In this document: positions 38,583 through 48,578 of the stretch, one piece after another
Numbering within the stretch: the stretch's first letter is position 1
How the letters are laid out: each line of letters opens with the position of its first letter
Assembly: GCA_900208305.1 (NCBI GenBank)
Contig: OAPG01000013.1
Span: 310,001-374,000 of the forward strand
Reading direction: 5' to 3'
DNA: 64,000 bases
DNA from: Melanopsichium pennsylvanicum
Lineage: Eukaryota; Basidiomycota; Ustilaginomycetes; Ustilaginales
Program-made: the position numbers and the translations under genes
The notes under the pieces: generated by a model
What the model was told of the DNA's origin: nothing
Databases searched by the model: none
What the model saw: only the letters and a program-made list of their open reading frames with translations

Positions 38583-41042
38583 ATGTCCCGTCCACACTTT
38601 ACCTACCACGCCGGACCATGGGCATCTGGCTCTGAACAGCATCCGCAAAAGACGCTATCTTATTACCACCATCAGCAGCCGCATTTGGCCCACTCAGCTT
38701 ACTCTGCACACGCTGGGCCTTCCACCTACCGTGCTCTCTCAAGCGGCCACATGGCACCTGCTCCCATCACTCACCATTCCCACAACCATGCAGACGCTTG
38801 GGCTAATCGATCCACAGCAGCTGGCACTTCCACTTCGCCCATGCCACCCACTTTGGCTCACTCCGCATCCGTCGCCTCCAGCCCACAGGAGCAGCCCGTA
38901 ATCCCCACCACTCACATCACCGCCGACGGAACCACCATCTATGCTGCCACAGGCCGCAAGCGTAAGCGTCTCCAAAAGGCCTGCGTTGCCTGCCACAAGG
39001 CAAAGCGTCGCTGCGATGGTGGTCTTCCCTGTTCCAACTGTGACTTTAGCGGTCGCACTTGTTGCTACTCGGATGCCAACGGCAAGATGGTGCTGCCCAC
39101 TGCGCGGGTCTCCGACGAAGCAGCTGCACAGTCTGCTGCGACAGGTCGCCCCGAAGCCACTCTTCGTCCATCGGAAGCTCTCAGCCCCGCCTACACTGCT
39201 GCCGCCTCTGCTACCAGCCCAAACGGCAGCGACATCACCGGTCGTGTTCGCGCCAACACTTTGAGCAGCAAGTCGAGCCCTATGTCCATCGGTACCACCG
39301 GCCCACGTCTTGAGGGTGTGCTCACCATCGAGGATGTTGCCCCTGAGCGCAGGAGAGACCTCATTAGCATCTTCTTTTCCCAGATTCACCCCTTCAGCTG
39401 TGTCATGGACGAGATCTCCTTTCTGCGCGATCTCTCAACCTCCGAGGTGCCTGCTTTTCTGTTGATGGCCATGTTCGCCTTGGCCGCTCGTTACGAGCAG
39501 GGGATCAGCGAGATCGAGCGCGAACATCGTTATTCCCATGGCGAGGTTTTCGCCCGCTCTGCGCGACGTATGCTTCATGAGGAAGACCAGGATGGCTTCA
39601 CCCTCCTTGACCACCCTGATGTCGACCTCGCCCTCACCCTCTGCTTCCTTGCCGCTCATGAGGTTGGCATGGGCCGTCTGCAGCGTGCACTTTCTTACTC
39701 TAATGATGCTGTTCGCATTGTCGCCACGCTTAAGCTCGCTGAGGGTCATCAGCCTCCTGCGCGCAAGAACAATTACACGCAGGACTCCTTCTCTTCGTCA
39801 TTCTGGCCTCGTCGTGCTACCTGCGAGCGTCTCGTGCTGCTTGCTTGGACCCTCGACATGACAACCGCTGCCCTCGCCGCCCAGACATCCACCGTTCGTC
39901 GCGCAGATGTGCTCACTGCTGCTCGCAACTTTGGCACCTCTGGCGACGAGGCCCGTGACGACGTGACCAAGTCGTTCGCTCGGCTTGCCGAGATCGCCAC
40001 CGTCTTTGGTCTCGTCGTCGACACCAACGAGCCCTGTAGTAAGGGGGAGAGCGCTCTTCAGTCTTGGGCCGCTACACTCGTCGTCGAGCACAAGTTTGAC
40101 GACTACAACATGAAGCAGGCCAGCCGTTTGCTGGAGGAGCCTGAGGCCAGCGCTGCGTCACACCGCGCCTGGTTTTGGGCGCAGATGCATCTAATCGCCG
40201 AGTGCTCCGTCTTTCTCATGGAGGCTCGTCGTGCTGGTGTGCCACAGGCCGATCGAGGTCAACAAAAGGCCGCGCTCGACAACATTCACTTGATTTTGTC
40301 GGTTCTCAGCATTACTGGTCGTCGCAACCTGTTTGCATTCCCTGCCCTACTCATCTGTACCCAGTACAGTCGAACTAGTCCTGATGCTGCTCGCTGGTGG
40401 TCCACCGCCCGTCAGTGCTGGAATTTGGCAGAGCACCAGATCACGGACGTCGCCCGGTTTTTTGTCCGGCCCAGTAACGACGCTCCCTCTCCAGGGAGAG
40501 ACACTGGAGCGGCCGATGTCAGTGAATTGTTGACGCTTCCTCGTCTTTCGAGCTCGTCTGTTGGTAGTAGCTTCGGCCGCGCTACCGCTGCCGCTTCTCT
40601 TCCCTCGATTGCCCGATTGCCGCTTCCTTCCTTGCGTCTGTCGCCCCCGCTGTCTGCCCAAAACCAGAGCACCGAGCAGCACCGTTCTCTAAAGAACACC
40701 TCGCTCCCCTCGTGGCGATCTGCTTCAGCCAACGCTGAGGCTCGCTATCAGGACAACCGATCGCCTCGCAACTCCCTCGGTGCTAAGAGTGATAGTGGCG
40801 AAGCCGGTGAGCACGATGGCATGAGCAGCAACGGTGGTAGCAGCCCCGACTCTTCGCCCATTTCACCTCGCTCGGCGCCCATGGATGCTGGCGGTGAGGA
40901 ATACGTGCGTGTGGTCGCCAACCGGGGTTCGCGTACGCCTCCTCTGGCTTCGCACAGCTTTGCAAAGGACCCTCGTAGCGCGTGGTCTCCCATCAGCTCG
41001 CTGCGCGGGGAGAAGAGGGGCATCGCGGCTCTGTCCAGCTAA
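38583..41042 (+). CDS. Zn2Cys6 transcription factor with fungal-specific middle domain
   Basis: Single exon. I take ATG 38583 (MSRPHFTYHAGPW), giving 819 residues; an upstream in-frame ATG at 38421 adds 54 residues that look like translated leader. A His/Ser/Ala-rich N-terminus leads to a basic stretch RKRKRLQK and a zinc cluster C-x2-C-x6-C-x5-C-x2-C (CVACHKAKRRCDGGLPCSNC) followed by a Cys pair, at about residues 134-160. The fungal_trans domain covers about 250-560 (RRDLISIFFSQIHPFSCVMD, FLLMAMFALAARYEQG, HPDVDLALTLCFLAAHEVGMGR, ERLVLLAWTLDMTTAALAAQ). The C-terminus is Ser/Pro/Arg-rich. The class binds CGG-type sites as dimers; target genes are unknown. The gene lies alone, so no cluster-specific role can be inferred. 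Confidence 0.9.
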   Translation: MSRPHFTYHAGPWASGSEQHPQKTLSYYHHQQPHLAHSAYSAHAGPSTYRALSSGHMAPAPITHHSHNHADAWANRSTAAGTSTSPMPPTLAHSASVASSPQEQPVIPTTHITADGTTIYAATGRKRKRLQKACVACHKAKRRCDGGLPCSNCDFSGRTCCYSDANGKMVLPTARVSDEAAAQSAATGRPEATLRPSEALSPAYTAAASATSPNGSDITGRVRANTLSSKSSPMSIGTTGPRLEGVLTIEDVAPERRRDLISIFFSQIHPFSCVMDEISFLRDLSTSEVPAFLLMAMFALAARYEQGISEIEREHRYSHGEVFARSARRMLHEEDQDGFTLLDHPDVDLALTLCFLAAHEVGMGRLQRALSYSNDAVRIVATLKLAEGHQPPARKNNYTQDSFSSSFWPRRATCERLVLLAWTLDMTTAALAAQTSTVRRADVLTAARNFGTSGDEARDDVTKSFARLAEIATVFGLVVDTNEPCSKGESALQSWAATLVVEHKFDDYNMKQASRLLEEPEASAASHRAWFWAQMHLIAECSVFLMEARRAGVPQADRGQQKAALDNIHLILSVLSITGRRNLFAFPALLICTQYSRTSPDAARWWSTARQCWNLAEHQITDVARFFVRPSNDAPSPGRDTGAADVSELLTLPRLSSSSVGSSFGRATAAASLPSIARLPLPSLRLSPPLSAQNQSTEQHRSLKNTSLPSWRSASANAEARYQDNRSPRNSLGAKSDSGEAGEHDGMSSNGGSSPDSSPISPRSAPMDAGGEEYVRVVANRGSRTPPLASHSFAKDPRSAWSPISSLRGEKRGIAALSS

Positions 41043-41714
41043 ATCAGCAGCTGCAGCTCATCTTTGTATTTTCATTAGTTGTTGTCCACCATCACGTCGT
41101 ATGACCTTGAATGCATCTTTGTGGAACACCTGCCTTCCCTCAGATTTTGCTATGTGTGAAAACTCTCGTAGTGTTTGAGTGAAGAATAAGCCGACATTTG
41201 AGCTGCATTCTATGTGTGAGCGAAATGTATGATATACTTTGTCAAAGTCAGAGGAGAGCCAAGGTTCGTACTGCGCAACTATCATCTGTAGATGGAGTAG
41301 TCGTTGCTAAAATATGAATAAAAGCTGGCAATGTACTGTATTTAAGCGAGGCCCTCCCGTGTTAACTGCCGAATGACAGCTCTCTTCGAAGAGGTCATTG
41401 TCATGTATAAAATTTCTCATACAGTAATGCAAATTTACAAGTAACTTACACTGGAATTGTTCCGTCGGCTAGCCGAGTATGAGAGCCTATTGTTGGCGGC
41501 TATCGAACATGATAGCTTGAACCCTTTTGGTGTCGTCGTCTTGACAGAAACGGACGTATATCCTTTTCTCCAACGTACTGTACAGTACGCCGCGTCATCT
41601 TCGCACCTTGGTTCACATACATTCACTCACTTCGCGAAGCCTACTGCACATACCCTCACACAAAAAAAGAGCTATCAAGGAAACACCTCCCTCACATCAA
41701 ACAGCCCCGCAACG
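41043..41714. other. Intergenic, Zn2Cys6 gene to Cys-rich gene
   Basis: 672 bases with no supported gene. It carries a cluster of TACTGTA/TACAGTA motifs (near 41332, 41421 and 41576), the last forming the palindrome GTACTGTACAGTAC. Confidence 0.6.
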
Positions 41715-42180
41715 ATGGCAGAAATTCTTGGCCAGTGCTGCGGCTCCATCTTGACTCAGATTCAATACAGCATTTGCAACGTTCGTAAGTGCACCCTAAA
41801 ATCGCCCCTATCACAGGCTCATCCTACCTTTCTTGCAGAACATTTAGCTGACACCAAAACCTTCTTCTCATATGCCCCTTCTGCTCAATACGACCGGTAC
41901 GATGGACGCTGCTGATGTGACAGGTCAATACGGTACGGACGCAACCTGCTGTGACAACTGCTGTCGCTTCAATTGTTGTTGGAAGAGCGGTGCTCTGCCC
42001 GTAGAAGATTACCCGATTGCAAACTCTGCCCCTGCGAATAGGACGCATACGGTCGACGGAGCAGCAAACACAAATCAGGAAGGCGAACAGTTGCCTGCGT
42101 ACAACGCTATGCCGCAGATGTCTGCAGGTGCCTCAGCGATGGAAGCTAAGCGCGTAGAACAGCCTTCAACGCTGTCGTAA
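41715..42180 (+). CDS. Small Cys-rich protein, two exons
   Basis: Exon 1 (41715-41784) encodes MAEILGQCCGSILTQIQYS and ICNV; the donor is GTAAGT. In the frame of the downstream exon the phase-compatible acceptor is the ACAG ending at 41923, giving exon 2 at 41924-42180. The 108-residue product has paired Cys in CCDNCCRFNCCWKSG in the middle and a polar, disordered C-terminus (about 65 residues). An earlier acceptor (TTGCAG ending 41839) is a good consensus but its frame meets a TGA at 41913-41915, so alternative splicing would give a different, shorter protein. There is no signal peptide; the N-terminal Cys pair and Cys-rich core suggest palmitoylation or metal binding (inference). No family recognised. 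Confidence 0.6.
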
Positions 42181-42441
42181 AGCTACCATACTCGTCATTC
42201 CTCAGACCACCACGTCCTTCACACACATCATGAGATTTCTTCACTCTTGTACATATCACTTACAAAGATGCGCGGACAAACGTGTCTCGCACAGTGAGGA
42301 TCACTGTGGTTGCTCAACCCGGTCCCCGCCATATACCCAAGTAATAACCTCATTCACAAAGGCGTCGCGCGTTTCTATGTTGCCTTGGGCATAGTGTTTA
42401 CATTTGCATCTATCCACCAGCCTCTGGACCTGTTGCCCTTT
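42181..42441. other. Convergent 3' spacer
   Basis: Short region between the Cys-rich gene and the thioesterase 3' end; nothing else seen. Confidence 0.6.
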
Positions 42442-43054
42442 TCAACCAACATACTTGGTATGACTCCCGGTAACAATGACTCGATCATCCTCACCTGTTT
42501 CGCTACCACCTGGTTTCCTCCCCAAAATTTGCACATCAATGAACGCCAGATTTCTGCCGACCTTGTTGCTCTTCCCCTTGATGATGAGCAAATCACCCTC
42601 TTTAGCCGCTCCAACATACGTTGCGTGGATATCAACAGAGACGCCGCGTTTTGTGAAGCGATCAGGAGAAGTAGAAGCAATGACAATGCCTCCAATCCAA
42701 TCGATGATGGTAGCGGAGGTGGAACCGTGAAGGATATTTTTGCTGTTCATTAGCGTTTTTGAAACTGGAACATGGGCTTCAATGAAGCCTGGCGAGACTG
42801 TTTTGATAACAAGCTATTGTTGGAAGGGCGACAATGTTGGAAAGAAAGAGTCAAGTTCAGAAGTACGAGATTTATTGTCTTAAAGCTAGTCTCGCTTGCC
42901 AAGACTTACTTGCCAGCCAGTGCTAAGAACGCCTACTCACATCAGACAAGAGGTACTTGTAGATCGGGTTATTATCCAACACCTGCTGCTGCAGCTCGTT
43001 GATCATCTCGAGGGTAACTTCACCTTCGGCTTTTGAGTCTCTTGTGGTCGACAT
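42442..43054 (-). CDS. Hotdog-fold thioesterase (ACOT13/THEM2-like), two exons
   Basis: Exon 1 (43054-42941) encodes MSTTRDSKAEGEVTLEMINE through IYKYLLSD. An intron of 127 nt (GTGAGT...ATAG) follows, and exon 2 (42813-42442) continues LVIKTVSPGFIEAHVPV, then NSKNILHGSTSATIIDWIGG, GVSVDIHATYVGAAKEGD, KVGRNLAFIDVQI and TGSHTKYVG. Total 161 residues. This is the 4HBT domain of acyl-CoA thioesterases; the usual HGG turn reads HGS here, which I recall in a fungal sub-family, so it is not necessarily inactivating. The Asp in TIID is in the catalytic Asp position. It probably hydrolyses acyl-CoA; substrate unknown. Divergent from tti1 with a 393-base spacer. Confidence 0.88.
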
Positions 43055-43447
43055 GGTAATTTTACTGAATTGCTCTCGAAAATGGCGTGTGACTAGGAGG
43101 GGAGAGGATGAAAGTGTTGGTCTTTGTAGCACGTGTTGATCAACTAGAACCCCTTCTTCGCGGTCGAACGCGGCCTTTGCCCTAACCTAAGTTGCTTCGA
43201 GTCAATTCTCCCGACAGCCAGAAAGTATTCAACAGCGTGGAGGATGACAGCCTCAACTTGCAATTTCATCCAATCCAACGAGCAGCATTGCGATCTAACA
43301 AATAGAAATTGGGGCGCGCTCGGATCTCGGCGTTTCTCCTCCACCAACTGCGAAGACAGAAGGTTTGGACCCTTCCTCGACATTCTGGTGACCTTTCAGC
43401 ACTCAGACACCTCATAAATACGACGTCACCAAAGCCCATTGTCGCAG
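43055..43447. promoter_or_regulatory. Divergent promoter region of the thioesterase and tti1
   Basis: 393 bases between head-to-head genes; no obvious repeat or additional gene. Confidence 0.55.
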
Positions 43448-46400
43448 ATGTTTCGATCGGCTGCTGGACCATTTGAGCAACTTGGATCGCCCAGTGGCAT
43501 CCAAACACCATTCCAGCGGCTCAAGCCAGTATGCGTCGAGCTACTATCCTTGACAGGGCGCACGAAAGCAGCCGCACAAACACATCAGGTGACCGCATGC
43601 CTGCGCCGACTCAAACTTCTTTTACGAGCACTTATATCTGGAGTCGACAACCTCGTCAGCTCAAGCCAGAAAGAAGATACAACATTGGCATCAACCTCGA
43701 AACTGGTCTCACACGCTTCGGTCAACGAAACCGCCCTCCCTCCCTCTTTGATCAACTACGTTTTCTACCCGCTCTCAGAGCTCATCAGTGCCGCACCCAG
43801 GGGCATAGCAAGCTTACCCGACTCAGTTGCGGAGCTTGTATTGGATGTACTTTCCCTCTTGTGCAGCCAGTGGTGGACAGCTTGGGCAGACACAACGCAG
43901 GCTCAAGTGGGGAACAAGCAATGGCAGGTTTGGTGCGATCTGATGATTCTTTCAAGCTCGGTGCTCGGTTCTCCGACAAGCAAGGATACCAGCCAGAAGC
44001 AATCAGGCAGAGATCTGGCCAGCGACGAGGTAAAGCTGGCAGCTATGCGCGTGCTCAGCGAGCTCTTATCACCACGATTCACATGCGCACAACCCTCTAA
44101 TGCCATCTCGAGTCCAAATGAGACCGAGTGGGAGTGGGATGGAATATCTGAACTTCCGTCTCTAGACGAAGCTGAAGCTCTGAACGATACCAGAAGTACC
44201 GCTGATAGAACGACTAGGGTAGGCCTGACCGCATCAGCAGATCTTCGTCTAGTCTACCCATCCGCAGGTCAACTTGGCTACGCAGCAACAGAGAGAGTCG
44301 CCAAAGGGGCAATAAGCTTTGTCCTTTCATCCACCTTCTCTGTTGCAGAGTCATCGCAAGAATGCGTGGATGTGCGGACGGCTGCCATGAGTGTGGCTCG
44401 AAATGCTCTGCTACTATGGATAGGAGGAACCTGCACTATACCTTCAGTGCCTTCTCATCGAAATGGCAAAGAAAAAGTCTGGCTGCAGATATCTCCTCTG
44501 CACAACGCCGAGATTTTGAAAATGTCACCGACTAGCACAAGTCAAGACGCTGCTTCAGCGCAAAAAGCAGTCGCCCAACGTCTGCGCCCGCTGCTACCCG
44601 GCATCACATCGTCCCTGACGAGGCTTGCTACGAGTCGACTGAAATCGAGTGAGGGTAGATTGAAGCACAAGAACACGCCAAGTAGTGTTGCTGTGGAAGC
44701 TATTGGTATGCTTGGTGACTTGTTCAGAGCGACGCTATCTGATGTGTGTCTCGAACATGCCACTACTAAACCGATACCGCTCAGCCAAACGCAGTCGCAG
44801 AAGAGCTCTGTGATATCGAATAGGGTGACCGATCTGGAAGATTTCGCCAAAATCAGTACCGACCGTGATCAAGCTTTAGAATCACAAGTCAGCATCGCGC
44901 CCGAAGAGCACGGTTCATCGCAGGAAGACGCAGGGCTAGCAGAGGAAGACGCACGACGGGCGCTCTCAACACTGGCACAAGTACACCTTGCCCTGAAAAC
45001 CTTCTCTCCGCTCACGCAACCCTCTTTACCCAACACGTCTCTACCGTCCTCGGTCCACACTTCGGTGCAGAAATCGATCCTTCGCCTTGCCGTATTACTT
45101 CTATCTGAATGTGCAGGCTCTTTCGCCTGGCTCGACGATCAACTCGAGGGAATGACCCGGTTGAACGCCACCACAAACAACGTCGACACTTGCACGGCGC
45201 ATACAAGCATCAACACTCTGCTCACTTGGATCGTAGATCTCGCCTCTGAATGCAATTTCGACTCTGTTGTCAAAAGTGCGAAAACAGCGTTCGAAACGCT
45301 TCAGACCCAATTTTTGAAGAGCAATACCTTGGGATCTAGACTCAGCGATGGGTCGGCTCTGTGGTCTGTCCTAATCCAGGCATTGTCTAGCTTACCATCG
45401 GCGACTACATCGCACAACGATGCCACAGTATCGAGGCTCGCATTACGAGTAAGCACTGCGCTCAAGCTCCTCACACAAAGAGGTACAACTCAGAACAGCC
45501 TGGGATTGACAGGGATCGCACGGCTCGCTCAAGATATCCAGCAAGCTGTTGTGTGGTTGATCGGCCCTTTGAAGATGGAGCAACTGGAATTTGTTCAAGA
45601 GGAAGGAGACACGATTTCTGCAACATGGCGACTGCAGCCAGTGTTTGCAGGGCTAGAAAGCAGCACGGCAAAGCAACTCAGTCGAATGTTCTTTGACATT
45701 GGACGATCTCTGGCGTTCTGTTTTATCCAGGAGATAAAGGCGAGTCCACACAAGACAAAGGCAAAAGGTGATGCTGGCGAGACATTCTCAGTGGTCACCT
45801 TGCTCATTGAAAGAGCGGCCAGGCTCAGGTCAGTACGAATCGAAGTGGATCAAAGCATTGATGGTGTGGCTCGACAGGACGAAGCTCGTCGAAGTGAGAG
45901 TTTGACCTCACTAGTGGTTGCAACGGATATGTTGCGTGGTGTCAGTAGCTGTTTGGATAATCTCGAGCTTGAATTGCAATTCGCGAGTCTGAGCTTGGGG
46001 AGAGCACAAGCGAGTAAGCAGGCTCGCAAAGTGGCTCATAAACTGGGCAAAAAGGTTTTCGGGCTTGTAATGGACATGCTCGAAGGCGATGCAGAAGAGG
46101 CGATCGCTTCCAGTACTCAGAGCAAGGACCCAAGCAAAGCAAGCAAGTCATCGTTGCAGCAGGACAATGACGATCCTTACCAAGTACTTAGTCAAACAAA
46201 CTCAGCATCAAACCCAAACAAGCTCACTGAATGGATCAAAGGCTTGTCACTGGCCCCGAGCGACATCTCGACCACCACCCCGGCCCGATTCGGGCCTGTC
46301 TTGGATCTAGCTTTTGTGCACTCCGCCGACCTATCCAAACCCTGCACCCCATCTCTTGCTCAAACCGCTCTTGCCATCCAACACCGCTATGTCCAGGCAG

Positions 46401-48262
46401 AACGTGATCTTGACCTCTCTAACGCCCTCCTCTTCTCTCTGCTTGGCTCAGCTTCCAAGCTCCTCGGACAGTCTTTCCGCACGCTGCTGCTGCGTGGCTC
46501 GTATCCTTTGATCAGCGGTATGTCTGCGAGCTCCACAACCTCAAGCGAGCTGGTAAGGCAAGCAGCGGGAGCAAGTATGAGAGATATAGCCTTCAACACA
46601 GCGTACGGAGACGTGAGGAACTGCTTGATGGATCACGCTGATTATGTGCTGGGTAGTGCTTGTCAGAGGCTGATTAGTGGATTGGATGAGGAGCTCAGAG
46701 CGATCGCTGCTGCTGATGGCAAAGTCTTTCGAAGTTCAGAATCATCACTGATCAGGAACGGAGGCAGAGGCAGATCGAGAGAAGATATGATGGTGCTACC
46801 TCTTGTATCAGCACAAAGAGCACCCTTCGTTTTGGTGGAGATGATCCGGGTGCTTGGATCTGAAATCGTCCCTATGGTCGAAGATGCGATTGACGAGATC
46901 CTGGATGCTTTGGATCGTTTTCACCAGCATCCAAGTATCTGTGACGGATTGCTTGCTGTGCTCGACTCGATTCTCGAGACGATGGCCTCGGAACAGAATT
47001 CCAAGTTGCATGATCCCAAGGTCTCTCTTCTGTCATCAATACCTGCTGAGTTCAAGCGAACAGAAATGGAGGAATTCACGGCATGGCTGGCCGCACGGAA
47101 GGAACACGATCAGCCAGCGTTTGATGCAGCTCCTGAAGAAGTTGACAGTGACAGTAAAGCTGAAAAGAAGGAGAAAGAAGATAAGCCGACCAAATCGCAA
47201 CAAGTTGCGGCCCAAATCTTGATTAAAGCAATATCGTTCCTCACCCATCCATCGCCTATCCTGCGCACTCGAGTGATCTACCTTCTTCGGCACGGAATCG
47301 AGACACTCGCACCGCAAGGTCGAACCGCTGAACTTTTGCCCATCATCAACTCGGCTTGGCCCTTCATCATGACTCGTCTTGGCACGTCTTATTCTATCTC
47401 AAACCCATCCTCAAAGCAAAGCTCGCAGATGGAACCGATCATCGATCTGAATCGAAACCAAGTAGGAGACGGTGCTAGGCAAAAGGATGAAAAGTGGTGC
47501 AACAAGATGGAAGCAAGCTTTGTGGAGAGAGATCCGCAAGTGTGGGTAGCGGCAAGTAGGTTTGTAGAGAGTGTGGCGCAGTGGGTGCCTGAATTTGTTG
47601 GGAAAAGGATAATTGATGAAGCTTGGCCGCGATTTGAGGTGTTGTTGCGAATGCTCAAGTTGAAATTTGATCCAAAGATGATGAGGGGTCATAGCAATGT
47701 GGCTCAGCCAACTATTGGTTCTTTGACGGCTGGTTCAATGGCGGAAGTGGACAGCAAATTGGCGCTACTGGATTCAAAGACACATGATCTCAATCACGGC
47801 CCAGTCAAAGCTCTAATTCAAGACGAATCGGCTCGGATCAACGTCGCATCATTTCAAACTTCAGGAACGCACACTCACATTCAACCACCTTTTATCCTCC
47901 GCTCAACCTCTAGCCTCCCCGCTCAACTCACTATGTGCATCGTCACTACACTAACCACCGTCGTTCGCCACCTAAACGTAAGAATGCCGGACGAAGCAGC
48001 ATGGGCCATCACCACGCTTCCATACCTCCTTGATTTGCTCGACTCACGGCAGCCGCCAAGCATCCAGCGTGCTGCTGAGCAACTGTACATCGAGCTAGGC
48101 AAGAGGAATGTGGAGGCAACGATGTGGGCCTTACAATGCGCTTTTCCAAAAGCAGGCCAAGCTGAACATGGTAGAGCAAAGCCTTGCTTTATGCATCACT
48201 TCTGGACGAGGGTCCACACCGAGACTTTACATCACGTTGTGGAATCTTTCAATGCGTTCTGA
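43448..48262 (+). CDS. tti1: Tti1, HEAT-repeat subunit of the TTT co-chaperone complex
   Basis: Single exon, 1604 residues from the first ATG (MFRSAAGPFEQLG). With Tel2 and Tti2 it helps Hsp90 mature PIKK kinases (TOR, ATM/Tel1, ATR). The whole protein is alpha-helical repeat-like. The C-terminal third carries the family blocks: QILIKAISFLTHPSPILRTRVIYLLRHGIETL, LLPIINSAWPFIMTRLG, then DPQVWVAASRFVESVAQWVPEFVGKRIIDEAWPRFEVLL, and at the end LPYLLDLLDSRQPPSIQRAAEQLYIELGKRN. A lysine/glutamate-rich low-complexity stretch (SDSKAEKKEKEDKPTK) lies just before. It is longer than yeast and human Tti1 (about 1040-1090 residues); the extra length is in inserts of the N-terminal and middle parts. Confidence 0.9.
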   Translation: MFRSAAGPFEQLGSPSGIQTPFQRLKPVCVELLSLTGRTKAAAQTHQVTACLRRLKLLLRALISGVDNLVSSSQKEDTTLASTSKLVSHASVNETALPPSLINYVFYPLSELISAAPRGIASLPDSVAELVLDVLSLLCSQWWTAWADTTQAQVGNKQWQVWCDLMILSSSVLGSPTSKDTSQKQSGRDLASDEVKLAAMRVLSELLSPRFTCAQPSNAISSPNETEWEWDGISELPSLDEAEALNDTRSTADRTTRVGLTASADLRLVYPSAGQLGYAATERVAKGAISFVLSSTFSVAESSQECVDVRTAAMSVARNALLLWIGGTCTIPSVPSHRNGKEKVWLQISPLHNAEILKMSPTSTSQDAASAQKAVAQRLRPLLPGITSSLTRLATSRLKSSEGRLKHKNTPSSVAVEAIGMLGDLFRATLSDVCLEHATTKPIPLSQTQSQKSSVISNRVTDLEDFAKISTDRDQALESQVSIAPEEHGSSQEDAGLAEEDARRALSTLAQVHLALKTFSPLTQPSLPNTSLPSSVHTSVQKSILRLAVLLLSECAGSFAWLDDQLEGMTRLNATTNNVDTCTAHTSINTLLTWIVDLASECNFDSVVKSAKTAFETLQTQFLKSNTLGSRLSDGSALWSVLIQALSSLPSATTSHNDATVSRLALRVSTALKLLTQRGTTQNSLGLTGIARLAQDIQQAVVWLIGPLKMEQLEFVQEEGDTISATWRLQPVFAGLESSTAKQLSRMFFDIGRSLAFCFIQEIKASPHKTKAKGDAGETFSVVTLLIERAARLRSVRIEVDQSIDGVARQDEARRSESLTSLVVATDMLRGVSSCLDNLELELQFASLSLGRAQASKQARKVAHKLGKKVFGLVMDMLEGDAEEAIASSTQSKDPSKASKSSLQQDNDDPYQVLSQTNSASNPNKLTEWIKGLSLAPSDISTTTPARFGPVLDLAFVHSADLSKPCTPSLAQTALAIQHRYVQAERDLDLSNALLFSLLGSASKLLGQSFRTLLLRGSYPLISGMSASSTTSSELVRQAAGASMRDIAFNTAYGDVRNCLMDHADYVLGSACQRLISGLDEELRAIAAADGKVFRSSESSLIRNGGRGRSREDMMVLPLVSAQRAPFVLVEMIRVLGSEIVPMVEDAIDEILDALDRFHQHPSICDGLLAVLDSILETMASEQNSKLHDPKVSLLSSIPAEFKRTEMEEFTAWLAARKEHDQPAFDAAPEEVDSDSKAEKKEKEDKPTKSQQVAAQILIKAISFLTHPSPILRTRVIYLLRHGIETLAPQGRTAELLPIINSAWPFIMTRLGTSYSISNPSSKQSSQMEPIIDLNRNQVGDGARQKDEKWCNKMEASFVERDPQVWVAASRFVESVAQWVPEFVGKRIIDEAWPRFEVLLRMLKLKFDPKMMRGHSNVAQPTIGSLTAGSMAEVDSKLALLDSKTHDLNHGPVKALIQDESARINVASFQTSGTHTHIQPPFILRSTSSLPAQLTMCIVTTLTTVVRHLNVRMPDEAAWAITTLPYLLDLLDSRQPPSIQRAAEQLYIELGKRNVEATMWALQCAFPKAGQAEHGRAKPCFMHHFWTRVHTETLHHVVESFNAF

Positions 48263-48578
48263 CGACACTTTAGCCGGCCGCGTAGACCGCTCAAACGCAT
48301 AGATATCATCGTTCCATGCAATGGCAGACAAGAGCTGGTCAATGTGAATTTGATCCTATCATTACCGATTACCTTGGTTGCGTAGCCTGAGTACCTTCGA
48401 CTCGAAAACGGTCAAGTGACAATACCTTGTGCTTACTGAATTCAGAACGGACGCCTGCAGAGATCAGTGAGATGCGTTGCACCTTATCAGGTATTGGAAC
48501 TCCATCTGTGAACCTGGATGATGTACGCGTGGTGACATGGTCGAGCGGCTCGCGTTGCTTTCGATCGTCGCGTTCTGC
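48263..48578. other. Convergent 3' region of tti1 and the unknown membrane protein gene
   Basis: 316 bases; no supported gene. Confidence 0.6.

Noticed and set aside
41457..41915. 152-codon frame overlapping the Cys-rich gene
   Set aside because: It includes the first exon in frame but runs through a strong GTAAGT donor; upstream of the ATG it looks non-coding.
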